A stretch of 64,000 nucleotides of DNA from Pandoraea sp. PE-S2T-3 (GCF_002179965.1 NZ_NGUQ01000018.1:620001-684000); one strand, 5' to 3'; positions 8,284-17,908 are shown, numbered from the stretch's first letter. Made by a program: numbers and translations. The notes: generated by a model from the letters alone, not told the origin.

Positions 8284-9222
8284 TTAGATCGCGAGTTCCA
8301 GCGCGTCGATGAACATCTTCGGCACGTCGAATCCCGTCTGGTCCGTGATTTCCTGGAAGCACGTCGGACTGGTGACGTTCACTTCCGTGAGGTAATCCCC
8401 GATCACGTCGAGACCCACGAGCAGCAGGCCACGTTGCCAGAGTGTCGGCGCCAGCGTTTCTGCAATCTGACGGTCACGTGCGGAAAGATCGCGCGCTTCG
8501 CCCAGACCGCCTGCGGCCAGGTTGCCGCGGACTTCATTGCCTTGCGGAATGCGCGCCAGCGAGTGCGGCACCACTTTGCCGCCAATCACCAGAATGCGTT
8601 TGTCACCGAGCTTGATGTCAGGGATGAAACGCTGCGCCATCACCGAGCGGGCACCGTTCTCACCCAGCATCTCGATGACAGCGCCAAGATTGCGGCCATC
8701 CGGGCCAATACGGAACACGCCCGTGCCACCCATGCCGTCGAGCGGCTTGTAGATCGCGTCGCCATGTTCCGCGTGAAAGGCACGCAGCCGTGCGGCATCG
8801 CGTGTGACCAGCGTCGGCGTGACGAACTCGCCAAACTCGGCAATCGCGAGCTTCTCCGAGTGGTCGCGAATCGCGCTGGGTTTGTTGAACACGCGGGCAC
8901 CGGCGCGCTCTGCAATTTCGAGCAGCCACGTGGAGTTGATGTACTCCATGTCGAACGGCGGGTCCTTGCGCATGATCACGGCGTCGAACGCCGTGAGCGC
9001 GGCCACGCGCGTATCGATGGTTTCGTACCAGCGTTCAGCATCACCGGTCAGGCGAATCTCCTGCACGCGTGCGTCCACGCTGTCGTCTTGCCACGCCATT
9101 TCGTGCGGCTCGCACGCGAAAATGCGATGCCCGCGACGCGCGGCTTCGCGCATCATCGAGAACGTGGTGTCCTTGTAGATTTTGAAGTGGTCGAGCGGGT
9201 CGGCGATAAAGAGAATCTGCAT
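8284..9222 (-). CDS. gshB: Glutathione synthetase
   Basis: A 312-residue ATP-grasp enzyme that joins glycine to gamma-glutamylcysteine, the second step of glutathione synthesis. The N-terminal MQILFIADPLDHFKIYKDTT, the MRKDPPFD substrate motif (about residues 84-91), the ATP-grasp loop KPLDGMGGTGVFR (about 159-171) and EVNVTSPTCFQEI (about 281-293) are all intact. The start is the ATG at 9222; codons upstream in the same frame do not resemble the family. In relatives gshB directly follows gshA; here a regulator gene lies between them. Confidence 0.96.
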   Translation of the reverse strand: MQILFIADPLDHFKIYKDTTFSMMREAARRGHRIFACEPHEMAWQDDSVDARVQEIRLTGDAERWYETIDTRVAALTAFDAVIMRKDPPFDMEYINSTWLLEIAERAGARVFNKPSAIRDHSEKLAIAEFGEFVTPTLVTRDAARLRAFHAEHGDAIYKPLDGMGGTGVFRIGPDGRNLGAVIEMLGENGARSVMAQRFIPDIKLGDKRILVIGGKVVPHSLARIPQGNEVRGNLAAGGLGEARDLSARDRQIAETLAPTLWQRGLLLVGLDVIGDYLTEVNVTSPTCFQEITDQTGFDVPKMFIDALELAI

Positions 9223-9281
9223 CGATCGGCGGGGGTCTTGGAGGTTCGGATGCACACACCGCATGCTGCGGCGACAGGCGT

Positions 9282-10640
9282 CTATTCTAGCCGAGCCGCC
9301 GTTTTGCCGCTGCGCACCGATGCGTTTGAAACGCCACACCCCGGGCCGCCCAGCCCCCGTAACAAGGTGGCGTCGCGCACCGGGTCCAGCCGGGCGCGCA
9401 TCGCCGACAGGTGCGTTTTAAGCGTCTGTACGCCGATGCCGCAAGCCTCGCGCGCCTGCGCCCGCGACTGACCGGAAAGCAGCCGCATGGCGATTTCACG
9501 CTGCACGGGCGTCAGCGGCGTGGCCCAAAGGCGATGCAGCAGCCGTATCGCCGGAGGCACGGCAAGGTGCAACGCGATGCGTACCCGCTCCGTGGGGCGT
9601 CCGTTCATGCCGCGCAGACGGGTCGCCTGAAGATGCAACGTGCCACCCGGCAAGGCAACCCGCCGGCTCGCGTGGCGCGCAGGGGACGCGGGAAACACGG
9701 TAGGCACGGGAGGCACGATTAACTCGGGAGACATGGCAGGTGCAGCCGCTTCCGGCAGCGAGGTCAACTCGGCGGCCAGCGCGTGGCACTCCCGTACGAC
9801 AAGACAGGCGTCGGGCCAGACGTCGCCGGAAGCGCCTCGCCACACGCGCTGCATCAGGCCTAGCGCGGCGGAATCGGCCCATTCCGGCTGTCCGTGATGC
9901 CAGACAAGCGTGCCGCAGATATCGCGGCAGAGCGGGTCGACGGGATCATCACCGGCGTCCCGGCCGAATGCAGACACCGGGAAAACGGCCTTCCCGGCCT
10001 CGGGCCACGGCAAAACGGGACGCGTCGGCGCTATCGCAAATTCCGCAGCGGCATGCTCGAACATCTGCACTTCATACGCACTAAAGCGCCGATGCGTCTT
10101 GTCGCGGGAAACCAGAATGCGCAGCGGGCCCATGCGTTGCGCAAAGTCAGCCGGGTGAGCCACATCCACCGCATCCACCGCGTCCACACCGTCCATCTGG
10201 CCGGCCCGATACCTGAGCACGGGCATCAGACAAATATCCAATACGTCGCCATCGCCCAGACACGCGTCGAATTCCGGAGAGCGGGTGAGCGTCGGCGAGC
10301 ATTCTCCGGCGGCGTCCAGCGTGCGACGCGACGAGCGGACCCGACGCGCATGGCCGCGAATCAGCCCGCCGGGCGACATCGGAAACCACCCGTCGTCACC
10401 CGACGCCGCCACCCCACCGCTGGCGGCAAACCGTTCGCAAGCGGACACCGACGATTGCGGCGCGAACCAATTCCCGGCCATTGATCGCCGGGTATCGCCG
10501 TCATGCCACAGGGCCGCCACGGCATCCGCCGAGAGCAGCGTGCGTAGCGTCTCCAGCCATATCGGCAGGTAATCCAGCGTGGACACCGGCAACTGATGGA
10601 GTTGCCGAAGACACGCGCGCAAATCCCCCTGTATTCCCAT
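9282..10640 (-). CDS. LuxR-type helix-turn-helix transcriptional regulator
   Basis: About 452 residues. The C-terminal 60 residues carry a LuxR/GerE-like helix-turn-helix (LTPVQREIAMRLLSGQSRAQAREACGIG...TLKTHLSAMRARL). The long N-terminal part resembles the divergent GAF/PAS-like sensor regions of such regulators, but I recognise no specific ligand motif. It has no receiver domain. A short stretch of repeated Val-Asp-Ala codons lies mid-protein (near 10160-10200). The start is uncertain: ATG at 10640 has GGGAG upstream, while ATG at 10661 has none. It sits between gshA and gshB on the same strand, so a role in glutathione or redox control is possible but unproven. Two palindromes lie just upstream. 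Confidence 0.75.
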   Translation of the reverse strand: MGIQGDLRACLRQLHQLPVSTLDYLPIWLETLRTLLSADAVAALWHDGDTRRSMAGNWFAPQSSVSACERFAASGGVAASGDDGWFPMSPGGLIRGHARRVRSSRRTLDAAGECSPTLTRSPEFDACLGDGDVLDICLMPVLRYRAGQMDGVDAVDAVDVAHPADFAQRMGPLRILVSRDKTHRRFSAYEVQMFEHAAAEFAIAPTRPVLPWPEAGKAVFPVSAFGRDAGDDPVDPLCRDICGTLVWHHGQPEWADSAALGLMQRVWRGASGDVWPDACLVVRECHALAAELTSLPEAAAPAMSPELIVPPVPTVFPASPARHASRRVALPGGTLHLQATRLRGMNGRPTERVRIALHLAVPPAIRLLHRLWATPLTPVQREIAMRLLSGQSRAQAREACGIGVQTLKTHLSAMRARLDPVRDATLLRGLGGPGCGVSNASVRSGKTAARLE

Positions 10641-10683
10641 GCAACTCCCACGCTGAAGCATTCCAAGGAAAATTCTTAATCTG

Positions 10684-10720
10684 TCTGAATTCAGAGATAC
10701 ATCCCCCATTCGGGGGATGT
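10684..10720. promoter_or_regulatory. Two adjacent palindromes upstream of the LuxR-type regulator
   Basis: A 12-bp perfect palindrome TCTGAATTCAGA (10684-10695) lies three bases from a second inverted repeat with 9-bp arms, ACATCCCCC / GGGGGATGT (10699-10720). Both lie 44-80 bp upstream of the regulator start. They could be operators for autoregulation, or the second could form a hairpin in the 5' leader. Seen directly; the function is inferred. Confidence 0.5.
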
Positions 10721-10870
10721 TTGCTGCGTCGATCGCCCGCATCATCACGCCATTGCTCGACGCGAAAGCCCCTTCGAACAGCCGATCGGCGGCACGGTAC
10801 ACCGGATCGACCACAAGCGGGACGAAGGGGAAAAAGCAAGAGACAGGGGAATACGCGAGGAGAGACAGGT

Positions 10871-10948
10871 TTGCGGGGGGGCCCGCCCAGGGAAGCCCCG
10901 ATTTCCGGCCGCTGCATGAGGCAGCCGGTAAATGTGACGCCCGGCTAG
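10871..10948 (+). CDS. Possible 25-codon small ORF ahead of an orphan terminator
   Basis: A TTG codon six bases after AGGAGAG opens a 25-codon frame (LRGGPPREAPISGRCMRQ...). It ends with TAG at the inner edge of the left arm of the 10936-10974 terminator. Ribosome site, short frame and terminator together look like a small gene or leader-peptide arrangement on the plus strand, opposite to gshA and the regulator. No protein family is recognisable. It may be chance in high-GC DNA. Confidence 0.2.
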   Translation: MRGGPPREAPISGRCMRQPVNVTPG

Positions 10949-10974
10949 TCGGGGGGCCAGCCGGGCGTCTTTTT
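10936..10974 (+). terminator. Strong plus-strand terminator with no obvious gene
   Basis: An 11-bp perfect stem (GACGCCCGGCT / AGCCGGGCGTC) is followed by TTTTT on the plus strand. Both flanking genes run on the minus strand, where the hairpin lacks a T-run. It therefore implies an unannotated plus-strand transcript starting between about 10700 and 10930. The remainder of the 10641-11136 gap shows nothing else I can name. Confidence 0.8.
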
Positions 10975-11136
10975 ATTTCCGCTTCCCGTTGCAGGAAGCG
11001 CAAGACGCCTCCGCCGTATGCAGACATTGCACCGGCAGAGCGCCTCAAATTCAGAAACTTCTCATTCGAACCGTCCGCGCGTCTGATACCCACAGAGGTC
11101 AGACGGGCGGCACGCATGGCGACATCGCCACACCGA

Positions 11137-12426
11137 TCAGTACGTTTCCGGGTCCGGGTCCGTCCGTTCGAGTTCGATCGACGACGCCAGCAACGCGAGA
11201 CGCGCCACCACGCCATACATATAGAAGCGGTTCGGCGGCGCAGCGCCCGGCTTGGCGTGAACGTCCGGCAACGCCGTGTGTTCGAACGCCAGCGGCACGA
11301 AGTGCATACCCGGTGCGTTCAGGTTCTCGTCGGTGCCACGGCCCGTGTGCACCCGGTAGAAGCCACCGACCACATAGCGGTCGATCATGTAGACCACCGG
11401 CTCGGCCACCGCCTCATTGATGCGCTCGAACGTGTAGACGCCCTCTTGCACGATCACGTCATGCACTTCGAGGCCGTCCTTGACCACACTCATCTTGGTG
11501 CGTTCGCGCCGGTTCAGGTTTTTGATCTCGGCGGCGTCGTGCACCATCATCACGCCCATGCCATACGTCCCGGCATCGGCCTTGATCACGACAAACGGCT
11601 TCTCGGTGATGCCGTACTCGCGATACTTCTTGTTGATCTTCTTGAGCACCGCGTCGACCGTGTCGGCAAGCTTCTCCTCGCCCACGCGCTCATCGAAGTC
11701 GATGCCTTCGCACTTGGCGAAGTACGGATTGAGCATCCACTGATCGACGTCGATCATCTTGGCGAACTTCTTGACGACATCGTCGTACGCCGAGAAATGC
11801 TGGCTCTTGCGGCGCACGGCCCAGCCTGCGTGCAGCGGCGGCAGCAGATATTGCTCGTGCAACCCTTCGAGAATCGGCGGAATGCCGGCCGACAGGTCGT
11901 TGTTGAGCAGAATCGAACAGGGATCGAAATTCTTGAGGCCCAGCCGGCGCTGCGAGCGCTCCAGCGGCTCGATCACGACATGCTGGCCGTCGGGCAGTTC
12001 GATCGTGGTCGGCTCGGTAATGTCGTCCGAGAGGCTGCCGAGACGCACGTGCAGCCCCGCGTGACGCATGATCGTCGACAACCGGGCGATGTTCTGAAGG
12101 TAGAACGAGTTGCGCGTGTGACGCTCGGGGATCAGCAGCAGGTTCTTGGCATCGGGACAAATCTTCTCGATGGCGGCCATGGCAGCCTGCACCGCGAGCG
12201 GCAGCACTTCAGGGGCCAGATTGTTGAAGCCGCCGGGGAAGAGATTCGTGTCGACGGGCGCGAGCTTGAAACCGGCATTGCGCAAGTCGACCGAACAGTA
12301 GAACGGCGGCGTGTGCTCCTGCCACTCCAGCCGGAACCAGCGCTCGATGGCGGGCGTCGCATCGAGAATCTTCTTTTCCAGGTCGAGCAGGGGGCCTTTC
12401 AGGGCCGTGACGAGATGCGGAACCAT
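11137..12426 (-). CDS. gshA: Glutamate-cysteine ligase (proteobacterial GshA type)
   Basis: A 429-residue enzyme that makes gamma-glutamylcysteine from glutamate and cysteine, the first and limiting step of glutathione synthesis. It belongs to the thiobacillus/betaproteobacterial GshA family, not the E. coli type. Recognisable blocks are MVPHLVTALKGPLLDLEKKI at the N-terminus, the FPGGFNNLAP segment (about residues 63-72) and a glycine-rich nucleotide region KADAGTYGMGVMMV (about 282-295). The ATG has GAGAGAAG directly upstream. The open frame continues 136 codons further upstream, into the amtB 3' region; that part is not coding. Confidence 0.94.
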   Translation of the reverse strand: MVPHLVTALKGPLLDLEKKILDATPAIERWFRLEWQEHTPPFYCSVDLRNAGFKLAPVDTNLFPGGFNNLAPEVLPLAVQAAMAAIEKICPDAKNLLLIPERHTRNSFYLQNIARLSTIMRHAGLHVRLGSLSDDITEPTTIELPDGQHVVIEPLERSQRRLGLKNFDPCSILLNNDLSAGIPPILEGLHEQYLLPPLHAGWAVRRKSQHFSAYDDVVKKFAKMIDVDQWMLNPYFAKCEGIDFDERVGEEKLADTVDAVLKKINKKYREYGITEKPFVVIKADAGTYGMGVMMVHDAAEIKNLNRRERTKMSVVKDGLEVHDVIVQEGVYTFERINEAVAEPVVYMIDRYVVGGFYRVHTGRGTDENLNAPGMHFVPLAFEHTALPDVHAKPGAAPPNRFYMYGVVARLALLASSIELERTDPDPETY

Positions 12427-12620
12427 GCTTCTCTCATATCCAGATGGAATATCGATTGTAGAGCAAACGCCTGGCATTCCCGCCGTTCGCCATGCCCCGT
12501 GAAGGGGCACCGCGCTTTGAGGGGATAGCGGTGCGATGCCGCGATGAGAAAAGATGGGGGCAGATTCGAGAAACGCAAGCGCCGGCAGCGCGGCAATCGA
12601 CCGGGCAATCGGCGGCGCAT

Positions 12621-12648
12621 AAAAAAACGGGCACCCGAGGGGTGCCCG
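12621..12648 (-). terminator. Intrinsic terminator after amtB
   Basis: A 9-bp stem (CGGGCACCC / GGGTGCCCG, 3-nt loop) is followed on the minus strand by seven T residues. It closes the TorF-glnK-amtB operon. The rest of the 12427-12704 gap holds the gshA promoter region; I see no clear boxes. Confidence 0.92.
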
Positions 12649-12704
12649 CACAATACCGGGCCGGCTGTCCGACCGGCGCCAGTAACTCCTCTCTTGCTCG
12701 TCTA

Positions 12705-14228
12705 TCAGTTGTGATAGGCGGATTCGCCATGCGAGGTGATGTCCAGACCCTCGCGTTCTTCGTCTTCCGGCACCCGCAGGCCCAGCACGATGTCGGCAAT
12801 CTTGAAGGCGATGAACGCCACCACGCCCGACCACACCAGCGTGGTCAGCACGCCCTGGAACTGAATCCAGACCTGACCGGCGATCGAGTAATCCGGGGCC
12901 ACCTTGTTGGCCACGTAGTCATAGATGCCCGTACCGCCCAGCGACGGCGCCGCAAACACGCCCGTCAAAATCGCGCCGAGCATACCGCCCACGCCGTGCA
13001 CGCCGAACACGTCGAGCGCGTCGTCGGCCTTGAGCAAACGCTTCAGACCGTTCACACCCCAGAGGCAGACGAAACCGGCGATCAGGCCGAGCACGATCGA
13101 GCCCATCGGGCCGACGAAACCTGCTGCCGGCGTCACCGCCACCAGACCGGCCACCGCCCCCGAAGCACCACCGAGCATCGACGGCTTGCCCTTGCCAATC
13201 CACTCACCGGCCGTCCACGACAGCGTGGCGGCGGCGGTTGCCAGCAGCGTGTTCACGAAGGCCAGCGCCGCGCCACCGTTGGCTTCCAGACCCGAACCGG
13301 CGTTGAAGCCGAACCAGCCGAACCACAGCAGCGACGCACCGATCATCGTCATGGTGAGCGAGTGCGGCTTGAACGCTTCCTTGCCGAAGCCCACGCGCTT
13401 GCCGACCATGTACGAGCCGACCAGTCCCGCGATAGCGGCGTTGATGTGCACCACCGTGCCGCCTGCGTAGTCGAGCGCCCCCTTCTGGAACAGCCAGCCT
13501 GCGTGCGCCGTTGCAGCGTCAGCGGCAGCCTGATCGGTGAAGGCGTCCGGGCCCGGCCAGAACCACACCATGTGGGCCATCGGCAGGTACGAGAACGTGA
13601 ACCAGATCACCGTGAAGAGCAGCACGGCCGAGAACTTGGCGCGTTCGGCGAAGGCACCGACGATCAGCGCACAGGTAATGGCCGCAAACGCTGCCTGGAA
13701 CGCCATGTAGGCGTACTCAGGCACGTTCACGCCCTTGGTGAAGGTCGCGGCCACCGAATCCGGCGTCATGCCCTTCAGGAACAGCCGGTCAAAGCCGCCG
13801 AAGAATGGCCCGCCCTCGGTGAACGCAATGCTGTAGCCGTAAATCGACCAGAGCACGACGACCAGCGAAAAGATGATGAAACACTGCATCAGCACCGACA
13901 GCATGTTCTTCGAGCGGACCAGACCGCCGTAAAACAGGCCCAGACCGGGCAGCGTCATGAGAATCACGAACGCCGTGCAGGTCAGCAGCCACGCCGTGTC
14001 GCCCTTGTTCGGGGGCACGGGTGTCGGCTCAGCGGCAGGCGCGGGAGCCGCCGCCGCTGCCGGCGCAGGTGCGGCGGCAGGGGTAGCGGGGGTTGCCGCC
14101 GCAGCAGGTGCAGCAGCGGGTGTGGCGGTTTGCGACGCGGCGGCAGGTGCCGAAGCGTCTTGGGCGAGGGCGACGGACGAACCGAGGCCGGCGGCACCGA
14201 CGACACCCATAAAGGCGCCGGCGAGCAA
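12705..14228 (-). CDS. amtB: Ammonium transporter AmtB (start region appears frame-shifted)
   Basis: An Amt/MEP ammonium channel with about 11 membrane helices. An N-terminal signal peptide is followed by a long Ala/Pro-rich linker (about residues 25-72) before the core. Conserved core features are visible: GLGLFYGGLVRSKN, FAAITCALIVGAFAER, the DYAGGTVVHINAA motif with the first pore histidine, and DVFGVHGVGG with the second. The start is problematic. The best ATG (14251) lies downstream of GAGA but is out of frame by one base because the A-run after it has five bases. In frame, only a TTG (14228) or an ATG at 14210 is available. One extra A would give MKKLLAKLLLAGAFMGVV, a proper signal peptide. 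It is the last gene of the TorF-glnK-amtB operon. Confidence 0.93.
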   Translation of the reverse strand: MLAGAFMGVVGAAGLGSSVALAQDASAPAAASQTATPAAAPAAAATPATPAAAPAPAAAAAPAPAAEPTPVPPNKGDTAWLLTCTAFVILMTLPGLGLFYGGLVRSKNMLSVLMQCFIIFSLVVVLWSIYGYSIAFTEGGPFFGGFDRLFLKGMTPDSVAATFTKGVNVPEYAYMAFQAAFAAITCALIVGAFAERAKFSAVLLFTVIWFTFSYLPMAHMVWFWPGPDAFTDQAAADAATAHAGWLFQKGALDYAGGTVVHINAAIAGLVGSYMVGKRVGFGKEAFKPHSLTMTMIGASLLWFGWFGFNAGSGLEANGGAALAFVNTLLATAAATLSWTAGEWIGKGKPSMLGGASGAVAGLVAVTPAAGFVGPMGSIVLGLIAGFVCLWGVNGLKRLLKADDALDVFGVHGVGGMLGAILTGVFAAPSLGGTGIYDYVANKVAPDYSIAGQVWIQFQGVLTTLVWSGVVAFIAFKIADIVLGLRVPEDEEREGLDITSHGESAYHN

Positions 14229-14275
14229 GAGTTTGGCAAGCAGTTTTTCATGATTGTTGTCTCTTTTGTAGGACC

Positions 14276-15470
<1,195 letters not shown>

Positions 15471-15536
15471 CACTTTCCCCTAAGTTGAAATCATTCGTCT
15501 TGGTACAGCGTGCGGCAGGTTCCGGGAACAGGTAGA

Positions 15537-15551
15537 GCAACTCCCGTGCCA
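15537..15551 (-). promoter_or_regulatory. Sigma-54 promoter of the TorF-glnK-amtB operon
   Basis: On the minus strand TGGCACGGGAGTTGC matches the -24/-12 consensus TGGCAC-N5-TTGC exactly, with 10 bases between the invariant GG and GC. The expected start is near 15525, about 55 nt upstream of the TorF ATG. Confidence 0.9.
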
Positions 15552-15754
15552 GCTCCTGCGTTTAGGTACGCTGCGTCGCGCAAGATACGGATTCCGGGAT
15601 AAAAAATTGGCAAAATTGCGGGGAACGTTAGGTGGCCTGAGACGGGCGGCAGCCCCGCCCCATCCCGGGCAGGGGTCGGCTGGGCGGGCCTGGGCGCTGG
15701 CTGGACGCAGAAAACGGTGATAGAGTTGCGCCAACGTTGACGGCCCTGTGCCCG

Positions 15755-15770
15755 TGCACCACGTTGCAAC
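15755..15770. promoter_or_regulatory. Partial NtrC-like site
   Basis: TGCACCACGTTGCAAC has one perfect half-site (TGCACCA) and a degenerate second half. It is 46 bp from the perfect site at 15816. NtrC commonly binds pairs of sites, one strong and one weak. Confidence 0.5.
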
Positions 15771-15815
15771 GGCGAGACGGCCGGACGACTGGCGCGAAGC
15801 ACACTGTCGGTGCAA

Positions 15816-15830
15816 GCACCACGTTGGTGC
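15816..15830. promoter_or_regulatory. Perfect NtrC-binding site (enhancer)
   Basis: GCACCACGTTGGTGC is a perfect GCACCA-N3-TGGTGC dyad, the NtrC consensus. It lies about 300 bp upstream of the inferred sigma-54 start and only 24 bp before the ubiK ATG, so NtrC bound here may also affect ubiK. Confidence 0.85.
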
Positions 15831-15854
15831 GGGGAAATGATGAGAGGAAGGCTT

Positions 15855-16103
15855 ATGAAACCGAACGAGATCCTGCAAGACATGCAAGCCAAGGTGAGCG
15901 AAATGCTCAAGCAATCGCCCGCCAAGGATATCGAGCGCAACGTCAAAAGCCTGCTGAACCAGGGGTTCACGCGCCTCGATCTGGTGACGCGCGAGGAGTT
16001 CGACGTGCAGGCGCAGGTGCTGGCCCGTACGCGCGAGAAGCTCGAAGCACTGGAAAAGCGCGTCGCGGCGCTTGAGAGTCTGCGCAACGAAGCGCAGGAC
16101 TAA
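15855..16103 (+). CDS. ubiK: Ubiquinone biosynthesis accessory factor UbiK (BMFP domain)
   Basis: An 82-residue cytoplasmic coiled-coil protein of the YqiC/BMFP family. In E. coli UbiK supports late aerobic ubiquinone synthesis, together with UbiJ. The N-terminal MKPNEILQDMQAKVSEML and C-terminal heptad segment LARTREKLEALEKRVAALE are typical. The ATG at 15855 has AGGAAG upstream. It is divergent from the ammonium operon and shares its upstream region. A weak hairpin follows at 16116-16133. Confidence 0.9.
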   Translation: MKPNEILQDMQAKVSEMLKQSPAKDIERNVKSLLNQGFTRLDLVTREEFDVQAQVLARTREKLEALEKRVAALESLRNEAQD

Positions 16104-16115
16104 CGAATTCAGATG

Positions 16116-16140
16116 GGGGCGCTAAGGCGCCCCTTGTGAT
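16116..16140 (+). terminator. Possible weak terminator after ubiK
   Basis: Stem GGGGCGC / GCGCCCC with a 4-nt loop, followed by the poor T-tract TTGTGATTT. Confidence 0.45.
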
Positions 16141-16384
16141 TTCTGGCGATGGGCAGGCCGCCCAAGCCATCTTCATCGCGGAATAGTCTCCGGTTCCGCG
16201 TCTATTGCGCTTCTATTCTGCTTCTGCCCTCAGACGTCTCCGAGCGGCAGGCGGCACTCGCCGTAAATCCCCAGCTTGCATTCCGAAATATCCCCATCGA
16301 CGCGCTTTTGACGCGATAAGTCATTGCGATGCACCGTTGCGGTCGGTGACTATCGACAACGATCCATTGCGCAAGGGGGATGTC

Positions 16385-17908
16385 ATGTCATTGGCAGTTG
16401 TCAGCAGTCGCGCGCTTACCGGCATGGCGGCGCACCCCGTCACGGTCGAGGTGCATCTGGCGAACGGGTTGCCGGGCCTGTCGCTGGTCGGGTTGCCCGA
16501 TACCGAGGTGAAGGAAAGCCGTGAGCGCGTGCGCTGCGCACTTCAGAACAGCCGCTTCGAATTTCCCGCTCGCCGCATCACCATCAATCTCGCCCCGGCG
16601 GATTTACCGAAGGCGTCGGGCTGTTTCGACTTGCCGATTGCCCTCGGCATTCTCGCGGCGAGCGGACAGTTGCCTGAAGCGGGGCTGCGCACACACGAGT
16701 TCGCGGGGGAGTTGTCGCTTACGGGTGAACTGCGGCCCATTCGCGGCGGACTGGCGATGGCCAGCGCCGTCGCCGCATCGCCCGGGGACCGGGCTCTTGT
16801 TCTGCCATTGGCCAATGCGCAAGAGGCAGCACTCGTGGAAACCGCGACCGTGTACGGCGCGCGCACGTTGCTCGATGTGTGCGCGCATTTGGCCGAGGGG
16901 GAAATGGCGGTGCGGCTTACGCAGGCGCGGGTGCAGGCGATGGAACGTGCGGAAAGCGACGAAGATCCGCCCGACATGAGCGACATCAAAGGGCAGGACC
17001 ACGCGAGGCGCGCGCTCGAAGTGGCGGCGGCGGGTGGGCATCACGTGCTGCTGCACGGGCCACCGGGTACGGGAAAATCGATGCTGGCGATGCGACTCAG
17101 TACCTTATTGCCGCCACTGAGTACTGCCGAGGCCGTGGAAGTCGCGACGCTCGCAAGCCTTGGCGCGACTGGATTCGATATCAAACGTAGTTGGGGCGTG
17201 CGTCCATTTCGAGCCCCCCACCACACGGCATCCGCAGCAGCCCTTGTGGGAGGAGGAAGCAATCCACGTCCGGGCGAAATCAGTCTCGCTCACCGAGGCG
17301 TCCTGTTCCTTGACGAACTACCGGAGTTTCAGCGACGTGTGCTTGAGGTGTTACGTGAGCCACTCGAACTCGGGCACGTGACGATCTCACGAGCCACTGC
17401 GCGCGCGGCATTCCCGGCGTCGTTCCAGTTGATCGCCGCGATGAATCCGTGTCCGTGCGGCGATCTCGGGCATCCATCGCGTGCGTGCCGTTGTTCGAGT
17501 GATGCGATTGCGCGTTATCGCAACCGTTTATCCGGCCCGTTGCTGGACCGCATCGATTTGCATGTCGGTGTCCCGGCGTTGAGTGCAGAAACGCTCGCCG
17601 GGCCGTCGCATGGCGAGCGCAGTGCCGTCGTGGCGTTGCGCGTGCGCGAAGCGCGTGAGCGTCAACACGAGCGGCAGGGTCAATTGAACTGCCAACTGTC
17701 TGGCCGGGCGCTGGAGACACATTGCACGTTATGCGCCGATGCGCGCGCGGTGCTGCATCGCGCCGTCGAGCAACATCACTGGTCGGCGCGAACCTATCAC
17801 CGGGTGTTGCGCGTCGCACGCACCGTCGCGGATCTTGCCGGGTGCGATGCGATCGACGTCAGGCACATCGCCGAGGCCGTGCAGTATCGAGAGGCGACAG
17901 CGGCATGA
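16385..17908 (+). CDS. comM: ComM/YifB-family Mg-chelatase-like AAA+ ATPase
   Basis: A 507-residue protein, normal for the family. ComM is a hexameric helicase that promotes branch migration when DNA is integrated during natural transformation. The N-terminal ChlI domain (MSLAVVSSRALTGMAAHPV onward) is followed by a AAA+ core. The core shows Walker A GPPGTGKS (225-232), Walker B GVLFLDELPEF and the arginine-rich C-terminal lid. The Cys cluster PCPCG...CRCS is present. The start is the ATG preceded by AAGGGGG; the frame runs 60 codons further upstream without protein-like features. It converges on a lipoprotein gene 17 bp away. Confidence 0.95.
   Translation: MSLAVVSSRALTGMAAHPVTVEVHLANGLPGLSLVGLPDTEVKESRERVRCALQNSRFEFPARRITINLAPADLPKASGCFDLPIALGILAASGQLPEAGLRTHEFAGELSLTGELRPIRGGLAMASAVAASPGDRALVLPLANAQEAALVETATVYGARTLLDVCAHLAEGEMAVRLTQARVQAMERAESDEDPPDMSDIKGQDHARRALEVAAAGGHHVLLHGPPGTGKSMLAMRLSTLLPPLSTAEAVEVATLASLGATGFDIKRSWGVRPFRAPHHTASAAALVGGGSNPRPGEISLAHRGVLFLDELPEFQRRVLEVLREPLELGHVTISRATARAAFPASFQLIAAMNPCPCGDLGHPSRACRCSSDAIARYRNRLSGPLLDRIDLHVGVPALSAETLAGPSHGERSAVVALRVREARERQHERQGQLNCQLSGRALETHCTLCADARAVLHRAVEQHHWSARTYHRVLRVARTVADLAGCDAIDVRHIAEAVQYREATAA

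Larger units (their letters stand above)
15471..15854. other. Intergenic regulatory region TorF/ubiK
   Basis: A 384-bp divergent region. It contains a sigma-54 promoter for the minus-strand TorF-glnK-amtB operon and two NtrC-like sites near the ubiK end, all listed separately. The ubiK promoter must also be here and probably overlaps the NtrC sites. Nothing else coding is visible. Confidence 0.7.

Noticed and set aside
10641-11216. 192-codon upstream extension of the LuxR-type regulator
   Set aside because: The sequence is low-quality Arg/Ser/Pro-rich, overlaps the gshA 3' end and the palindromes, and better starts with a ribosome site lie at 10640.
12427-12834. 136-codon upstream extension of gshA
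   Set aside because: It runs through the amtB terminator and the amtB 3' end, and family members start at MVPHLVTALKG.
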